Below, piece after piece: positions 21,837 through 34,343 of a DNA stretch of 64,000 nt. The notes below the pieces were generated by a model. The model was given only the letters and a program-made list of their open reading frames with translations, was not told the DNA's origin and searched no databases. Position 1 is the stretch's first letter. Each line of letters starts with the position of its first letter. The position numbers and the translations under genes were made by a program. The DNA comes from CAMREV01 sp051653965. GTDB lineage: Bacteria > Bacillota_I > Bacilli_A > Mycoplasmatales > Mycoplasmoidaceae. The stretch covers positions 62,001-126,000 of the forward strand of contig JBOFXG010000002.1 of the NCBI GenBank assembly GCA_051653965.1, given 5' to 3'.

Positions 21837-23525
21837 TTATTTTTTTACTTTGCTTGGTGAATTCATCATTAAATCTGTTCCTGAAGAACTTTTTGGGAAT
21901 GCAATTACATCTCTAATTGATTTGGATTTTGTAATGATCATTAATAATCTATCTAAACCAATTGCAATTCCACCATGTGGAGGAACTCCATATTCAAAAG
22001 CATCTATTAAGAAGCCAAATTCTTTTTTATAAATTTCTTCATTTATTTTTAAAACTTCAAATACTTTCTTTTGGATTTTATTTTTAGTAATTCTAATAGA
22101 CCCGCCGCCTATCTCAAAACCATTTAATATAATGTCATAAGATCTTGCTCTAGAATTATGAAAATCTTCAATTGATTTGTCTGAATCTGCTTCAGTTGGT
22201 GAAGTAAATGGGTGATGTACTGAAACATATCTATTTTCTTCTTTTGAAAATTCAAATAATGGTCAATTAATAATTCAAGCAAAATTAAATTTTTCTTTTG
22301 GTGAAATATTTAAAATATCAATTGTTGCATTTCTTATAGCTCCAAGTATTTTATTAGAAACAAATCCATCATTAAAATCAAAAAATATTGTTCCTAATTT
22401 AAATTTATTTTCATCAAATATTTGTGTAATTATTCTATCATCAATTTTTCCCATTAAAGAACCACCAATAATTTCTTTATCATAAACACATGATATTAAG
22501 CTTTTTGCTCCATTATCTTTTGCAAATTTTTCTATTTTTTTTAGATCTGTATTATTAATCAAAAAATCATTTACAATTATTGCTTTAAATACTTTACCTT
22601 TTGAAATTAATTCACTAAAAATAGTATCTTTTTCAAAATATTTTGTACAATTAAAAATTTCATAGCCATAACCTAAATTTGGTTTATCATTTCCATATAA
22701 TTCAATTGCATCATCAAAGTCCATTCTTATAAATGGCACTTTTAAATCAAATCCTAATGTTTTTAAAAATACATCTTTAAGTAAACTCTCAATAAAATTA
22801 AAAATATATTCTTCATTTACTAAAGAAAATTCTATATCTAATTGAGTAAATTCAGGTTGTCTATCTAATCTAAGATTTTCATTTCTGAAACATTTTGCAA
22901 TTTGAAAATATTTCATAAAGCCAGAAATCATTAATAACTGTTTATAAATTTGAGGGGATTGTGCTAATGAAAAGAAAAGATTATCTTTTAAAGGCACCAT
23001 ATAACCATTTGCTCCTTCAACTGTTGGTTTAGTTAAAATAGGTGTTTCAATTTCAATCATTTCTTTTCTATGCATATATTCTCTAATATTTTGAATTAGA
23101 TTAGATCTTAGGATAATATTTTTCTGCATATTAGGTCTTCTTAGGTCTAAATATCTATGTTTTAATCTTATTTCTTCAAGTCCATCTGTATCGTCTTGAA
23201 TTAAGAATGGTATTTTTTTTGATAATGAAATAACTTTAAATTTTTCTAAAACAATTTCCACATGTCCTGAAGGAATTTCATTATTGATTGATTTTCTATT
23301 TTGTAATGTGCCCTTAATTGAAACAAATGATTCTTTAGGAGTAGAATATATTTCATCATAATATTTGTTTTTTTCATCTACAAATATTTGAACAAAACCA
23401 GATATATCATATACATCTAAAAATATAATAGAGCCCAATTTTCTAGTCTTTTTTATTCAACCAAAAATTACTATTGACATATTAATATTTTCATTATTTG
23501 TGCATAATTCAATAATAGATTTCAT
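21837..23525 (-). CDS. aspS: Aspartyl-tRNA synthetase
   Basis: Class II synthetase, 562 residues. An N-terminal OB anticodon-binding domain with WIKKTRKLGSIIFLDVYD is followed by motif 2 (FRNENLRLDRQPEFTQLD), the AspRS insertion (KDNGAKSLI), and motif 3 near the C-terminus (GGTPYSKAS... GLDR read on the opposite coding strand). A perfect AGGAGG precedes the ATG at 23525. hisS lies immediately upstream in the operon (9 bases). Confidence 0.95.
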
Positions 23526-23533
23526 TTTTCCTC

Positions 23534-24778
23534 CTAATTATTTTTTAGTTTTTTAATTAAACTATTCAATTTAATTTTTTCTTCTTTTTGTGTGTTTTGA
23601 TTTTTAATTATAATTTCATAATTTTCTTTTTCTTTATCGCCATAAATTAAAATAATATCAGGATTATATTTTTCAGATATTTTAAAGTGCTGCTTCAATT
23701 TATTTGTATCATATGATGTGATAACATTAATTCCATTTTCTCTCATATTATTTATAATATTAAATGAATCAAAATCATTTTTTGTTAAGTTTGCAAAATA
23801 AATCAAATTTTTTCTTTTGTAATCATCCAATGAATTTAATTCTGCAATACTTATTGTCCTTTCCATTCCAAGGGCAAAACCAAAACATGGATAGTCATCT
23901 TCACCTATTTCTGAAAAAATTTTTTCATATTTTCCGCCACCAATTATGGTAACATTTTTTTCATTTGAAACTATTTCAAAAACAATACCAGTGTAATAAT
24001 CTAAACCTCTAACAAGAGTATTATCCCATTCAAATTTAACGCTATTTTTATCCATAATATTTTTGAATAATTCAATATATTCTTTTTCTTCCTTAGTTAA
24101 AAAATTAGATATTGTTGGAGCATTTTTTACTACTTTTTTTTTTGAATCAATTTTATCATCTAATATCCTTAGTGGATTTTTTTCAATTCTATTTTGAGAT
24201 TCTTGAGTTAATAAGTCAATATTTTTTTTAAAATATTTTTTTAATTCAATATTTCATTTTTTTCTTGTTTCTTTATTTCCAATGTAATTCAATTTTAAAA
24301 TTGTGTTTTTTATATTTAGTTTTTCTACAATTGTTTTTGCTAATAAAATTATTTCAATTTCATCATATATGCTTTCAAGAGAAATACATTCAATTCCATA
24401 TTGATAAAATTGTCTTTGTCTTCCACTTTGAGGCCTTTCATATCTGAACATAGGACCTATATAAAAATATTTTAAAGGATGTTTTTCCTTATGTAAAATT
24501 TTTTCTTCAACAACAAATCTAGCAATTGATGCCGTACCTTCTGGTCTTAGAGTTATTTCTCTATTTCCTTTATCAGTAAAAGTGTACATTTCATTTACAA
24601 TCATGTCTGAAGTATCATCATCATTTCTACAAAAAAGTTCTTTGCTTTCAAAAATTGGTGTTTCTACTCTTGAGTATCCATAGCTTCAAGAAACATCTTC
24701 TAAAAATCTACAAAAATTAAAGAAAAATTCTGAAAAATTACCAGATATATCAATAGTTCCTCTTGGTTTTTTTATCAT
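23534..24778 (-). CDS. hisS: Histidyl-tRNA synthetase
   Basis: Class II synthetase that charges the tRNA-His gene at 2396-2473, 414 residues. Motif 2 is RPEGTASIAR...FRYERPQSGRQRQFYQ, the histidine-A motif is LVRGLDYYTG near residue 250, and the C-terminal anticodon-binding domain carries YFANLTKND. Start ATG at 24778 has AGAGG upstream. Internal tryptophans are TGA. No HisZ-like truncation: all domains are present. Confidence 0.95.
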
Positions 24779-24788
24779 TTTTTACCTC

Positions 24789-26390
24789 TTATTTTTTTTG
24801 TTTAATAGATTCAATAAATTTTTCAAAAATAGGATGAATTTTATTTGGTCTTGAAATAAATTCTGGATGGAATTGAACCCCAATATAGAAAGGATGGTCT
24901 TTATATTCAACTATTTCAACAATATTATCATTTTTTGAAAAACCTGAAAAAATCATTCCACTTTTTTCAAAATCAGATATTTTTTCATTATTAAAAATAT
25001 ATCTATGTCTATGTCTTTCTTCAATATTTTTTTTGTTGTATATTTTACTAGCTAAAGTATTATCAACAATTGTTATTTCCTTATTACCAAGTCTTAATGT
25101 TCCACCAAAATTTTTATTAGTAGATGGCTTCTCATTAAATACCATATAGTTAGATTTTTTATCGAATTCTTCTGAGTTGGCATCTTTTTGTTTTAAAACA
25201 TTGATAGCTATATCTAGACATGCTGCTTGCATACCTAAACATATTCCAAGTAGTGGAATTTTTTTTTCTCTGCAATATTGCGCAACAAGAATTTTTTCTT
25301 TCATTCCTCTTTCTCCAAAACCACCAGGAATTAATATCCCATCATATGTAAAAATTTTTTTTTCAACATTTTCTTTTGTTATTTTAGTAATATCAATTAA
25401 ATCAATTTCAAGATCAACTCCAACTTTATATGAAGAAAGTTTTAATGATTCAATTATTGACATATATGCATCAATTAAACATGAATATTTTCCAGTTATT
25501 GCAATTTTAGATTTGTATTTTTTTTCATTAAAAACAGTTTCTAAGAATTTGCTTCATTTAGTTAAAGAACCTTTTTTAAAATTTTTTATTTCAAAATATT
25601 TTGAAATAGATTTTATGATTCCTTGTTCATATAACATTTTAGGAATTGAATATATTGATTTGCAATCTTTTGAAACAAAAATATTATCTTTATCAATATG
25701 ACATGTTCAAGATAATTTTTGAATAATACTATCATCTAAATCTTTATCAGATCTCATTATTAAAATATTTGGAGTTATCCCCAAGTTTCTTAATGATTTC
25801 ACTGAATGCTGAGTTGGTTTAGTTTTTAGTTCATCATTTGCACTAATTTTTAAAATTGGAGAGCAATGTAAAAATAATATATTTTTTCTGCCATAGTTGC
25901 TAGAAAAAATTCTTAATGCTTCAATGAATGGTAATGATTCTATGTCGCCAATTGTTCCACCAATTTCAATTATTAAAAAATCAGGTTTATGATTTTTAAT
26001 TAAATTAGTTATTCTTTCCTGAATTTTTAAAACAACATGTGGTACAACTTGAACAGTTTTTCCTTCATATTTTCCATTTCTTTCATTTGTGATAACTTCA
26101 TAATATATCGAACCAGCTGTAACTGAAGAAAATTTAGATAAATCTCTATCAATAAATCTTTCATAATTTCCTAAGTCAAGATCTGTTTCAGCTCCATCTT
26201 TTGTTACAAAAACTTCCCCATGTTGATAGGGAGACATTGTTCCTGGATCCACATTTAAATATGGATCAAGTTTTTGAATGCTAACATTATAATTGAATTC
26301 AGTTAAAATTCTACCAATTGATGAAGCAATGATTCCCTTGCCAAGTGAAGAATAAACACCGCCAGTAACAACAATTATCTTGGTTTTCAT
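24789..26390 (-). CDS. pyrG: CTP synthase
   Basis: Converts UTP to CTP with ATP and glutamine, 533 residues. The synthetase half begins KIIVVTGGVYSSLGKGI and contains KLDPYLNVDPGTMSPYQHGE and DLDLGNYERF; the glutaminase half carries the nucleophile loop GICLGMQ and the catalytic FHPEF near the C-terminus. Stop at 24789 is ten bases before the hisS start. Typical length, no oddity except the TGA tryptophans. Confidence 0.97.
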
Positions 26391-26448
26391 AAAATTTTGT
26401 CTTTCTAAATATTTTTATTATATATTTTTATTAATAAAAAAAATCATT

Positions 26449-28866
26449 TTATGAATGAATTTTTTTTACAATTGGTTTATATTTTTTATTCATGAAAATT
26501 TCATTATATATTTCATCATATTCGCTTACTAATCTGATATCTACTTTTTTCAATACTTCTTTTGGAATATCATCAATATATCTTTCATCATCTTTAGGAA
26601 TAAATATTTTTATTACACCACCTCTTACAGCAGAAATAGTTTTTTCTTTAACTCCACCAATGATTAATACTTTACCTCTTAATGTAATTTCACCAGTCAT
26701 AGAAATATTTGTTGGAACGGGTCTATTTGTTAAAGATGAGATTATTGCAGTGGTAAGAGTTACTCCTGCAGAAGGACCATCTTTAGGAACTCCACCAGTT
26801 GGAACATGAATATGTATATCATTTTTTTCAAAAACTACTGGATCTATGCCATATTTCTCAGCATTTGATTTAACATATGCTAGTGCAACCTCAGCAGATT
26901 CTTTCATAGTTTCTTTTAAGTTACCTGTGATGTTGATTTTGCCCTTACCCCCATAGAAAGTAACTTCTATTGGTAATAAATCTCCACCATAACTTGTATA
27001 AGCCATACCATTAACAATTCCAGCTATTACATTGTCATCTTTTGCAGTATAATCAAAAATTTCTTTCTTTAAATAAAACTTAACCCTGTCTTCAGTTATG
27101 TAATCTTTACTAATTTTATTTTTTATTTTTGATACTAAGAATTTTCTTGAAATTTCTCTTATTTTTCTTTCAATTTCCCTAACACCAGCTTCTCTAGTAT
27201 ATCTTTTAAGTATATAGTTTATACCTTCTTTGCTAAAACTTAAATTATCATTTTTAAGTTCTGATTCTTCTAATATTTTTGGTATCAAATGTTTTTCACA
27301 GATTGACAATTTTTCATTATCAGTATATGAATCTAATCTTATTATTTCTAATCTATCTCTTAAAGGTTCTGGGATATTTTCTTCATAGTTTGCAGTGGCA
27401 AGGAATAAAACATTTGATAGATCATATTCTTCTTCAATATAGTTATCACTAAATCTAGAATTTTGCTCAATATCTAAAATATCAAGTAATGTTGAAGATG
27501 GGTCCCCTCTTTGATCACTACTTAATTTATCAATTTCATCAAGTAAAAATAATGGATTGATAACTCCAGCTTTTTTCATTTCTTTAATTATTCTACCAGG
27601 CATTGAACCAATATATGTTTTTCTATGACCTTTAATTTCGGCTTCGTCTCTCATTCCACCAAGTGAAACTTTTACAAACTTTTTATTCAAAGCTTCTGCA
27701 ATAGATTTTGCTAATGATGTTTTACCAACACCAGGCGGGCCGACTAAACAAATTATAGAACCTTTTGATTTAGAAGAGTTCATTCTGATTGCAAGATACT
27801 CAATTACTCTTTCTTTTACTTTTTCAAGTCCATAATGATTTTTTTCAAGAACTTTTTCAACTTTTACTATATCTTTTACATCTTCAGTTTTTTGTCATCA
27901 AGGCAAATCAATAATTCAATCAATATATGTTTTAATTAATGATGTTTCATTTGAATTAGATGAAACTTCCATTCTGCTTGTTTCAGCAAGAAGTCTATTT
28001 TTGATGTGTTGAGGATAAGGATTATTTTTAATTTTTTCTCTTAATTTATCAGCATCATCTTCTTTTGAAGTAATGTCACCTAATTCTTCTTTAATAGTTC
28101 TTATTCTTTCTCTTAGATAAAACTCTTTTTGTTGTTTTGAAAGATTTTTATTTATTTTTTTAGAAATCTCAGCTTCAATTTTTTGAGAGTCAGATTCAGG
28201 AATGGATTGTGCTAAAAATTTATTTAATCTTTCATTTGGATTTAATAATTCTAATAATTCTTGTTTTTCAGTAAAAGTACTAGAAATTAGAGAACAAATG
28301 AAATCAATTGATTCACTTGAAACTGTATCTTTTGTAAATTTTTTTTGAACTTCCTTAAAATTAATATTTTTACTTTTTACTAAATCATCTTTGAAATCTT
28401 CAAATAAATTTAAAACAATTTTTTTGTTTTCTTCAGTTAATTTAATTCTTGTATCATAAGGAACGTAATGAACAACATCATATCCATCTTTTGATTCAAT
28501 TTTCTTTAACTGAATTCTAGAAATGCTTGATAAAGATATTTTTAAATTATCTTTATCTTCCATTTTGTCTATTGATACTTTACATAATGTTCCTATATCA
28601 TAAATATCAGAATTTTTCGGTGTGTCTAAACTTGGATCTTTTTGAGAAATGATTACAATCATTCCATTATTATTAGCAATAGCTTTTTTTACAGCTTTGA
28701 CAGATTTTGGTCTACCTACTTCTACTTTTTCAACAACTCCAGGAAATAAAATAATTCCTCTAGTTATTAAAAGCGATAAAACTCTTTTATCAGAAGTAGT
28801 TTTCTTTTGCGAAGATTCTTTTTTGTTATCTTTTTCAATTGGATTTTTTATATTTTTTTTGCTCAT
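26449..28866 (-). CDS. lon: ATP-dependent protease La (Lon)
   Basis: Cytosolic AAA+ serine protease that removes misfolded proteins, 805 residues. An N-terminal substrate-binding domain, preceded by a lysine-rich 25-residue extension, leads to Walker A GPPGVGKTS, Walker B LFLLDEIDKL, sensor motif VLFLATANYEENIP, and a protease domain with catalytic Ser in PKDGPSAG and Lys in GGVKEKTISA. It lies next to tig, so protease and chaperone genes are clustered. HTH or CIRCE sites are not visible. Confidence 0.97.
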
Positions 28867-28895
28867 ATTATTTATTTCAAACTTTCTTTTTTATT

Positions 28896-30203
28896 TTACT
28901 TAGTTGCATTCTCAATTAAGAAATTTATTGTTTTGTTAAAAATTAATTTCTCTTTTAAAATTTCAATAGTTTGCTCTGGTAGATTTTTTAAATCTTCTAA
29001 TTTCATACCTTCACTTTTAGAAATATCTTCTAAGTATGAATTGAATTCTTTGTCAGAAACAGTTATATTTTCTTTTTCAGATATTTCAATGATTGCATAT
29101 TTAATTTTAACATTATCAATTGCTTGTTTTTGAATATCATTATAAAAAGTTTTTTTATCTTGCTTTGTAAGCATTAAGAAAGTGTCAATATCAATTTTTG
29201 AAGATGAAAGCATTTTTTTATATTCTGATTCAATTGTTTTAACTTCTTGTTCTACAGAAAAAGTATCTTGGTGACTCAATTCACTAATATCAGCAAGCTC
29301 TTTAAAAAGTTTAACTCTTAATTCTTTTTCTTGATTTTCTTCTTTTGTTTTTTCTAAATTGTTTTTTAAAAAAAGTTCAAATTCTTTTGTAGTTTCTACA
29401 TTTTTTATTTTTAATGATTTTACAAAATCATCATCATATTTTGTAACTTTTTTATGCTTAATATCATTTATTTTAACATTGAAGTAAACATCTTTTCCTG
29501 CTACCTTTTTTTCATGATAATTTTCAGGAAATTTTAAATCTAATCTTTTTTCTTCTCCTAATTTGATTCCAATCATTTTTTCTTCAAAGCCGGGGATGAA
29601 TTGATTAGAACCAATTTCTAATTCAAAATTTTTACTAGATCCATTTTCCATTTTTTCATTTTCAATGAATCCTTCAAAATCAAAAATTACAAAATCATTT
29701 TTTTCAATTTTTTTGTTTTCTTTAGTTACTAATTCAGAGTTTCTATTCAAATATTTTTGTTTTTCTTCATCAATTTCTTTATCAGTAACTTTTTTATTAA
29801 TTTTAAAAGATATTTTTTTGTAATCTCCAATTTTTACTGTTGGAATTTTTTTAAATAAAAATGATAATGAAAGTTTCTTATCATCAACATTATCTACATT
29901 AAGTGTAGGTTGTTCATTTAATAGAGAATCTTCTAATTCAAGAAATTGTTTTTCTTCAATTAAAAATTTATTAATGTTTTTAACTTGCATATTTACAGCT
30001 TTTTCAATTATTTCACCTTTGTGAACGAAACCTTTTGCTTTTTCAGTATGAGCTGGTGTACCTGGCCTAAAACCACCAGGAATTTTTAAATTTTTTGCTA
30101 AATTTTTAAAAGCTTTTTCTTGCATTTTACTTCATTCAGGATTTTCTATATCAATTAAAAAAGAAATTTCTTTTTCATTGTTATTTACTTTAACTATTTT
30201 CAT
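28896..30203 (-). CDS. tig: Trigger factor
   Basis: Ribosome-bound chaperone and peptidyl-prolyl isomerase, 435 residues. The ribosome signature region reads KIPGGFRPGTPA (residues 37-48; usual GFRxGxxP), followed by the FKBP-type domain (VIFDFEGFIENEKM ... LEIGSNQFIPGFEEKMIG) and a long C-terminal helical arm. The start ATG at 30203 has TAGAGG upstream. Adjacent lon suggests a quality-control unit. Confidence 0.93.
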
Positions 30204-30251
30204 TTTACAAACCTCTATCTTATAAAGAATTATAAATTAAAATAAATAAAA

Positions 30252-30704
30252 TTATTTAATTATTAATTTAAATTTTGCCAAATATTTGATATATTTGTTT
30301 GAATAAGGAATTAATTCAACTTTTACACTTATTTTATCATTTGATATTAACTTAAAAAATAAATTTGATGATAATTGATCAAATGAATATTTTATATTTT
30401 CCGAACTATTTACTATTTCTTTTATTAAATTAGGTAAATTTTTTTTAATTAATGATCTATCAAAATATTTTGAATATCCATTTACTGAATTTTCAATTTT
30501 TATTAATGAATTTATATTTTCATTTTCTAAAACTTCTTTTTCAAATGAAACATTTCTAATTTCTAAATTATTATTTTCTAAAGAATTGTCTTTTGCATCT
30601 GGATTTATTATAAATGATATGAATACTGAAAGAGTTGTTATAAAAATAATTGAACTTAGTGATGCAATAATAGCTTTTCTTTTATTAAATTTTTTCATAA
30701 TCAT
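30252..30704 (-). CDS. Hypothetical membrane-anchored protein
   Basis: I do not recognise this 150-residue protein. It has a short basic N-terminus (KKFNKRKA), one membrane span at about residues 10-33 and a polar extracellular remainder rich in Asn, Ile, Ser and Leu; no lipobox cysteine. It lies downstream of, and overlaps by 20 bases, the unknown gene ending at 30685. The start may be the ATG at 30704 or the one two codons later. Confidence 0.5.
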   Translation of the reverse strand: MIMKKFNKRKAIIASLSSIIFITTLSVFISFIINPDAKDNSLENNNLEIRNVSFEKEVLENENINSLIKIENSVNGYSKYFDRSLIKKNLPNLIKEIVNSSENIKYSFDQLSSNLFFKLISNDKISVKVELIPYSNKYIKYLAKFKLIIK

Positions 30705-31719
30705 CTATAACACTTTTTTCTTCTTCATATTTTACTCATGAGGAGTCATTTATATTAAAATTATTTCTCAAAGATATGAAGTAATTTTTTCCAAGAACAT
30801 TTAAATTAAAACTAACTATATAATACCCATATGTTTTAAAAGGAAAAATAATTCCTAAATTATCATCTATTTTTTCAAATTCATTTAAACCAAAATTATA
30901 TAGATATCCATAATTTAAAAACATATTGTAAATATTATTAATTACAGATGATTCAAATTGATTTATTGATAGTTTTTTAGTACCATTATTTTCATAATTG
31001 AATTCTATTTCGAACTTATTAATTGAAACATTTATATTTTTTGTTTTGATAGAGAAAAGCTTATAAAATCTTTCCTCATCAAAATAATTTGGTAATAAAA
31101 AATCTATTGGTATTGTTTCATTTTTTTTGTAACCATTTGAATCAAAATGATTAGCAACAGGTATATTATATCTTCCAGATGATTCAACTATAAGTGTATT
31201 TGAATATTCAAAAAATGTTTCTATATTTTTGGATCTAACTTCATAAAAAAATTGATTAAGATTTTCATCAGTTGATACAAAACCATATTTATTCAGTATT
31301 TCAATATCAATATCGAAATCAAAATTTATTTTTATATTCTCTTTTAAAATACTTCTATTAAAATATGTATTTTCCGAAATATCAAGTTCTAATGTAGCAC
31401 GATATTTTTTTGCAATTTCTTTTGGATAGTTGCCTATATTTTCTGTTAATTCTTCTATAACTTCATAAATGATAATATTTCTAACTTCTTGACCTGGAAA
31501 ACTAATATTCATCAGGAATGTACCTATTGGCAATTTACTTTTAGAAATCACATTTATTTCAAATTCAAAAAATAATTTGGTGTCATTGTAATTTATTTTT
31601 GATTTTATATATGTTATATCAAAAAATTTTTTAATTCAATTATTCTCATTTTTAGAATCTAGTTTTTCTAAATAGTAATCTGTATTTATTTCATTTGTGT
31701 AAACTTGACTATTTATCAT
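30685..31719 (-). CDS. Hypothetical protein, beta-rich, unknown
   Basis: A 344-residue protein I cannot place. It lacks a signal peptide and membrane span, has many alternating hydrophobic strands (SFLMNISFPGQEVRNIIIY, FFEYSNTLIVESSGRYNI) and many tyrosines and asparagines. Ten or more aromatic-rich strands hint at a beta-sandwich. It starts at ATG 31719 inside the 8-base-like end of the upstream small gene (ATATGATAA), and ends inside the next gene, so all three are likely made together. Confidence 0.5.
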
Positions 31720-32024
31720 ATTCAAAAATCCATAAAATTACTAGATGCTTTTCTTAGTTTTCAATAGTATGTTGAAATTGAATAGTTTAATTCTTCTTTT
31801 TCTTTTTTTTCAATGAAAATATTTTTTAGGATTCAACTATCTTCTTTATCTAATTCTTTTAGTATATTATCAATAAAAGAAATATAATTGTTGTATTCTT
31901 CTAATTCTTTTATTGTTATTCTTTCTTCTGATTTATTTATGTAGTCAAAGTTTTCTACCATTAATTTATTTCTTCTATATAGATAGAAAACACTTCTAAC
32001 CTCTTTTATTATATTATTTGTCAT
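31713..32024 (-). CDS. Small helical protein, HTH/sigma-like, unknown
   Basis: A 103-residue lysine- and glutamate-rich helical protein. Its C-terminal stretch STYYWKLRKASSNFMDFW resembles the recognition helix of phage ArpU-type or region-4 sigma-like HTHs, but the resemblance is by eye and weak. GGAGG sits 6 bases before the ATG. It is the first gene of a three-gene group of unknown function and may be its regulator. Confidence 0.4.
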
Positions 32025-32117
32025 TTATTTCCTCCATTATATAAAATGTATAATAACTTTTATATATATAATTTAGATTAAAAAAATCTAAAAAGCAATA
32101 ATAAAAATTAGGGGGAA

Positions 32118-32160
32118 AATAAAAAAAATTAAAATTAAAATTTTAATTTTTTATTTTATC
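32118..32160 (-). terminator. Possible AT-only hairpin after tsaD
   Basis: An AAATTAAAATTTTAATTT palindrome followed by a T-rich run lies four bases after the tsaD stop. The stem is entirely A/T, so folding is weak; it is offered because no other terminator separates tsaD from the next gene's promoter region. Confidence 0.35.
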
Positions 32161-32163
32161 ACT

Positions 32164-33087
32164 TTAGTAATTTTTTTGCAAAAAACTTAGAAAACCAATC
32201 ATTGCAGCATTATCACATGAGTATTTAATTTCAGGAAAAAGATATATAATATTAGAATTTTTTATTTTATTTCTAAAATATTTATTTGCAGAAACTCCTC
32301 CGCCAATACAGACAATTTTACTATTGCATTCATTTGAATAATATTCAATTTTCGATATTAAATATGAAATTGCTCAATATTGAAAGTTGGAAGCTATTTC
32401 TATTTTATTTATTTGATCAGAATCATCTATTATTCTTTTAATCTTACTTTTAATTCCAGAAAATGAAAATGGTTCTGTTGGAGGTGGAATTTTATATTTT
32501 TCAGTCAAATGATTTTCATCAAATATTTTATCAATGGATGGTCCGCCAGGATATGGAAGGTTTAAATATCTTCCTATCTTATCATATGCTTCACCTAAAG
32601 CATCATCATTAGTAGAATTTAAAATTTTAATTTCTTTCGGACTTGTAACTTTATATAATGAGGTTGTTCCACCAGATACAATCAATGAAATAAATGGATA
32701 TTTAATTTTCTTTTCATTATTTATGAATGGACTAAATATATGAGCATGAATATGATCTATTTCCATTAATTCTACATCTAAGTATCAAGACAATGTCTTT
32801 GCAAATATTTTTCCAATATGTAAGCAAGTTAGCAAGCCAGGATTAGATGTATATGAAATTAAATTAATATCATTAATATCAAAATTTACTTCATCTAACA
32901 TTTTGTTAAATGCAAGCATAATATTTTTAACATGTTCTCTACTTGCAATCTCAGGTATTATTCCTCCAAATTCAACAAGTTTTTTCTCCGATGATATAGT
33001 AGTGCAAGATATAACTTGATCATTATTTAAAATTGACAAACTAGTATCATCACAACTTGTTTCAATTCCTATTATGTAATAATTCAT
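32164..33087 (-). CDS. tsaD: tRNA N6-threonylcarbamoyladenosine transferase TsaD
   Basis: Catalyses the last step of t6A37 synthesis on ANN-decoding tRNAs, 307 residues. An ASKHA-fold protein with GIETSCDDTS at residues 7-16, the metal-binding HIHAHIF (two His), the loop LIVSGGTTSLY and the C-terminal IGGGVSANKYFRN and YSCDNAAMIG. It starts at TAATG, one base overlapping the potD stop, so a housekeeping tRNA enzyme is translationally coupled to a transporter operon. Confidence 0.95.
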
Positions 33088-34343
33088 TAGATGCTATTCT
33101 TTGTAAATAAATATGCAATTAACATATTAGACTTTTGTAAATTTGTTATTGTATTTTCAATTTTTTTTAATGGTTCTGTTGTTGGAACTTCAAATGCAGA
33201 AATTGCTCTTTTTTTAAGAATTTCTTCTTCTAATGAAAAATAACCATCTATTGGATCAATTACATAATCATATAAATTTTTAACAGGAGAAGTATACATT
33301 ACAAAATCAAAATTCATATAAGATAGGCTTAATTCATCAGGGTGTATATCAACAATTCCCTTCAATGCAATATCATTAATTATTTTATGTATTTTATCAC
33401 TATTTGACTGACTTTTTTTATTAATTACAATCATATCTAGTGCTAAATTTGATCCTGTTGTAGGTCTAATAAAATCAATATCAGTTAAATGTCCACCATC
33501 TCCACCAAACATAGAATATAATACATCTCCATTATACATAAATCCAAAACCTGATCCATTAGGATGAGCTAAGTCATTTAAAACATTACCAGAATCTGAA
33601 TTAAATATCATTTCATTTTTACCAAAATATTTTGGTAAAAATGAAAATACTTCTTTAAAATGATTAATTGTATTTTCTTCCTTACTTGGATTAACATCAT
33701 TTTTTGAATTTAAAATTAATTTCCCTAAACTATATATTGTTCTAGGATCATCTATTGAGATACCTCTAGAAACATTTGTAGTATCTAATTTTTTTTGCAA
33801 TTCATCTAATACTTCTTTTCAATTTTCAAAAGCTGGTTTTGAAAATTGTATTTGATCTGTTTTATAACCTAATATAAAATCTTGTAAAAAATATGGAACT
33901 GCATAAGTTAAAAGATTGTCATTTACTCCATCATTGTTAAAATCATATCCTGTTAATATTGGACGAATTTCAGGAATAAAAAGTTCCAATGCTTGTTCTG
34001 GATTTTCAACAATTCCTGTGCCATTATGTATATTAAATTTTGATCAATTAATTGGTAATAATTCACCTCTTTCAATTAATTCAATAACGGCATAAGAAGA
34101 AGGAATTGCAATATCATAATTTTTACCAAATTCTCTTAATAAGGCTTCATTATTTTTGTATGATTTAAATTCTGTATTATATTCTTGAGAAATACTTGTC
34201 ATAACATCACTACTCATATAACTCTGAAAATTTCCAAAATAAATTTTACTTGAATTTGCACCGCATGACACTAGTAATGGTGCACTAAAAGATGTAACCA
34301 AAATACTAAAAAAAGTTAGAATAATTTTTTTAATTTTTAACAT
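33087..34343 (-). CDS. potD: Polyamine-binding lipoprotein PotD
   Basis: Extracellular substrate-binding lipoprotein of the spermidine/putrescine importer, 418 residues. The N-terminus has a charged start, a hydrophobic core and the lipobox LLVSCG (Cys near residue 27). The mature part binds cationic ligand; aromatic and acidic residues scattered in the cleft (WSKFNIHN, DFILGY, GDVLYSMFGGDGGH) fit, but exact contacts cannot be verified. The ATG at 34343 has AAAAGG before it and overlaps the potC stop by 14 bases. A TTG six codons upstream is an unlikely alternative. Confidence 0.85.

Noticed and set aside
21607..22032. Plus-strand frame over rsmH and aspS with a GGT/GLD-like end
   Set aside because: It is antisense to two well-supported genes; the apparent motifs are read from the opposite strand.
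30130..30140. TGA in tig, lon, dnaG and others read as frameshifts
   Set aside because: Both sides join into full-length homologous proteins when TGA is tryptophan.
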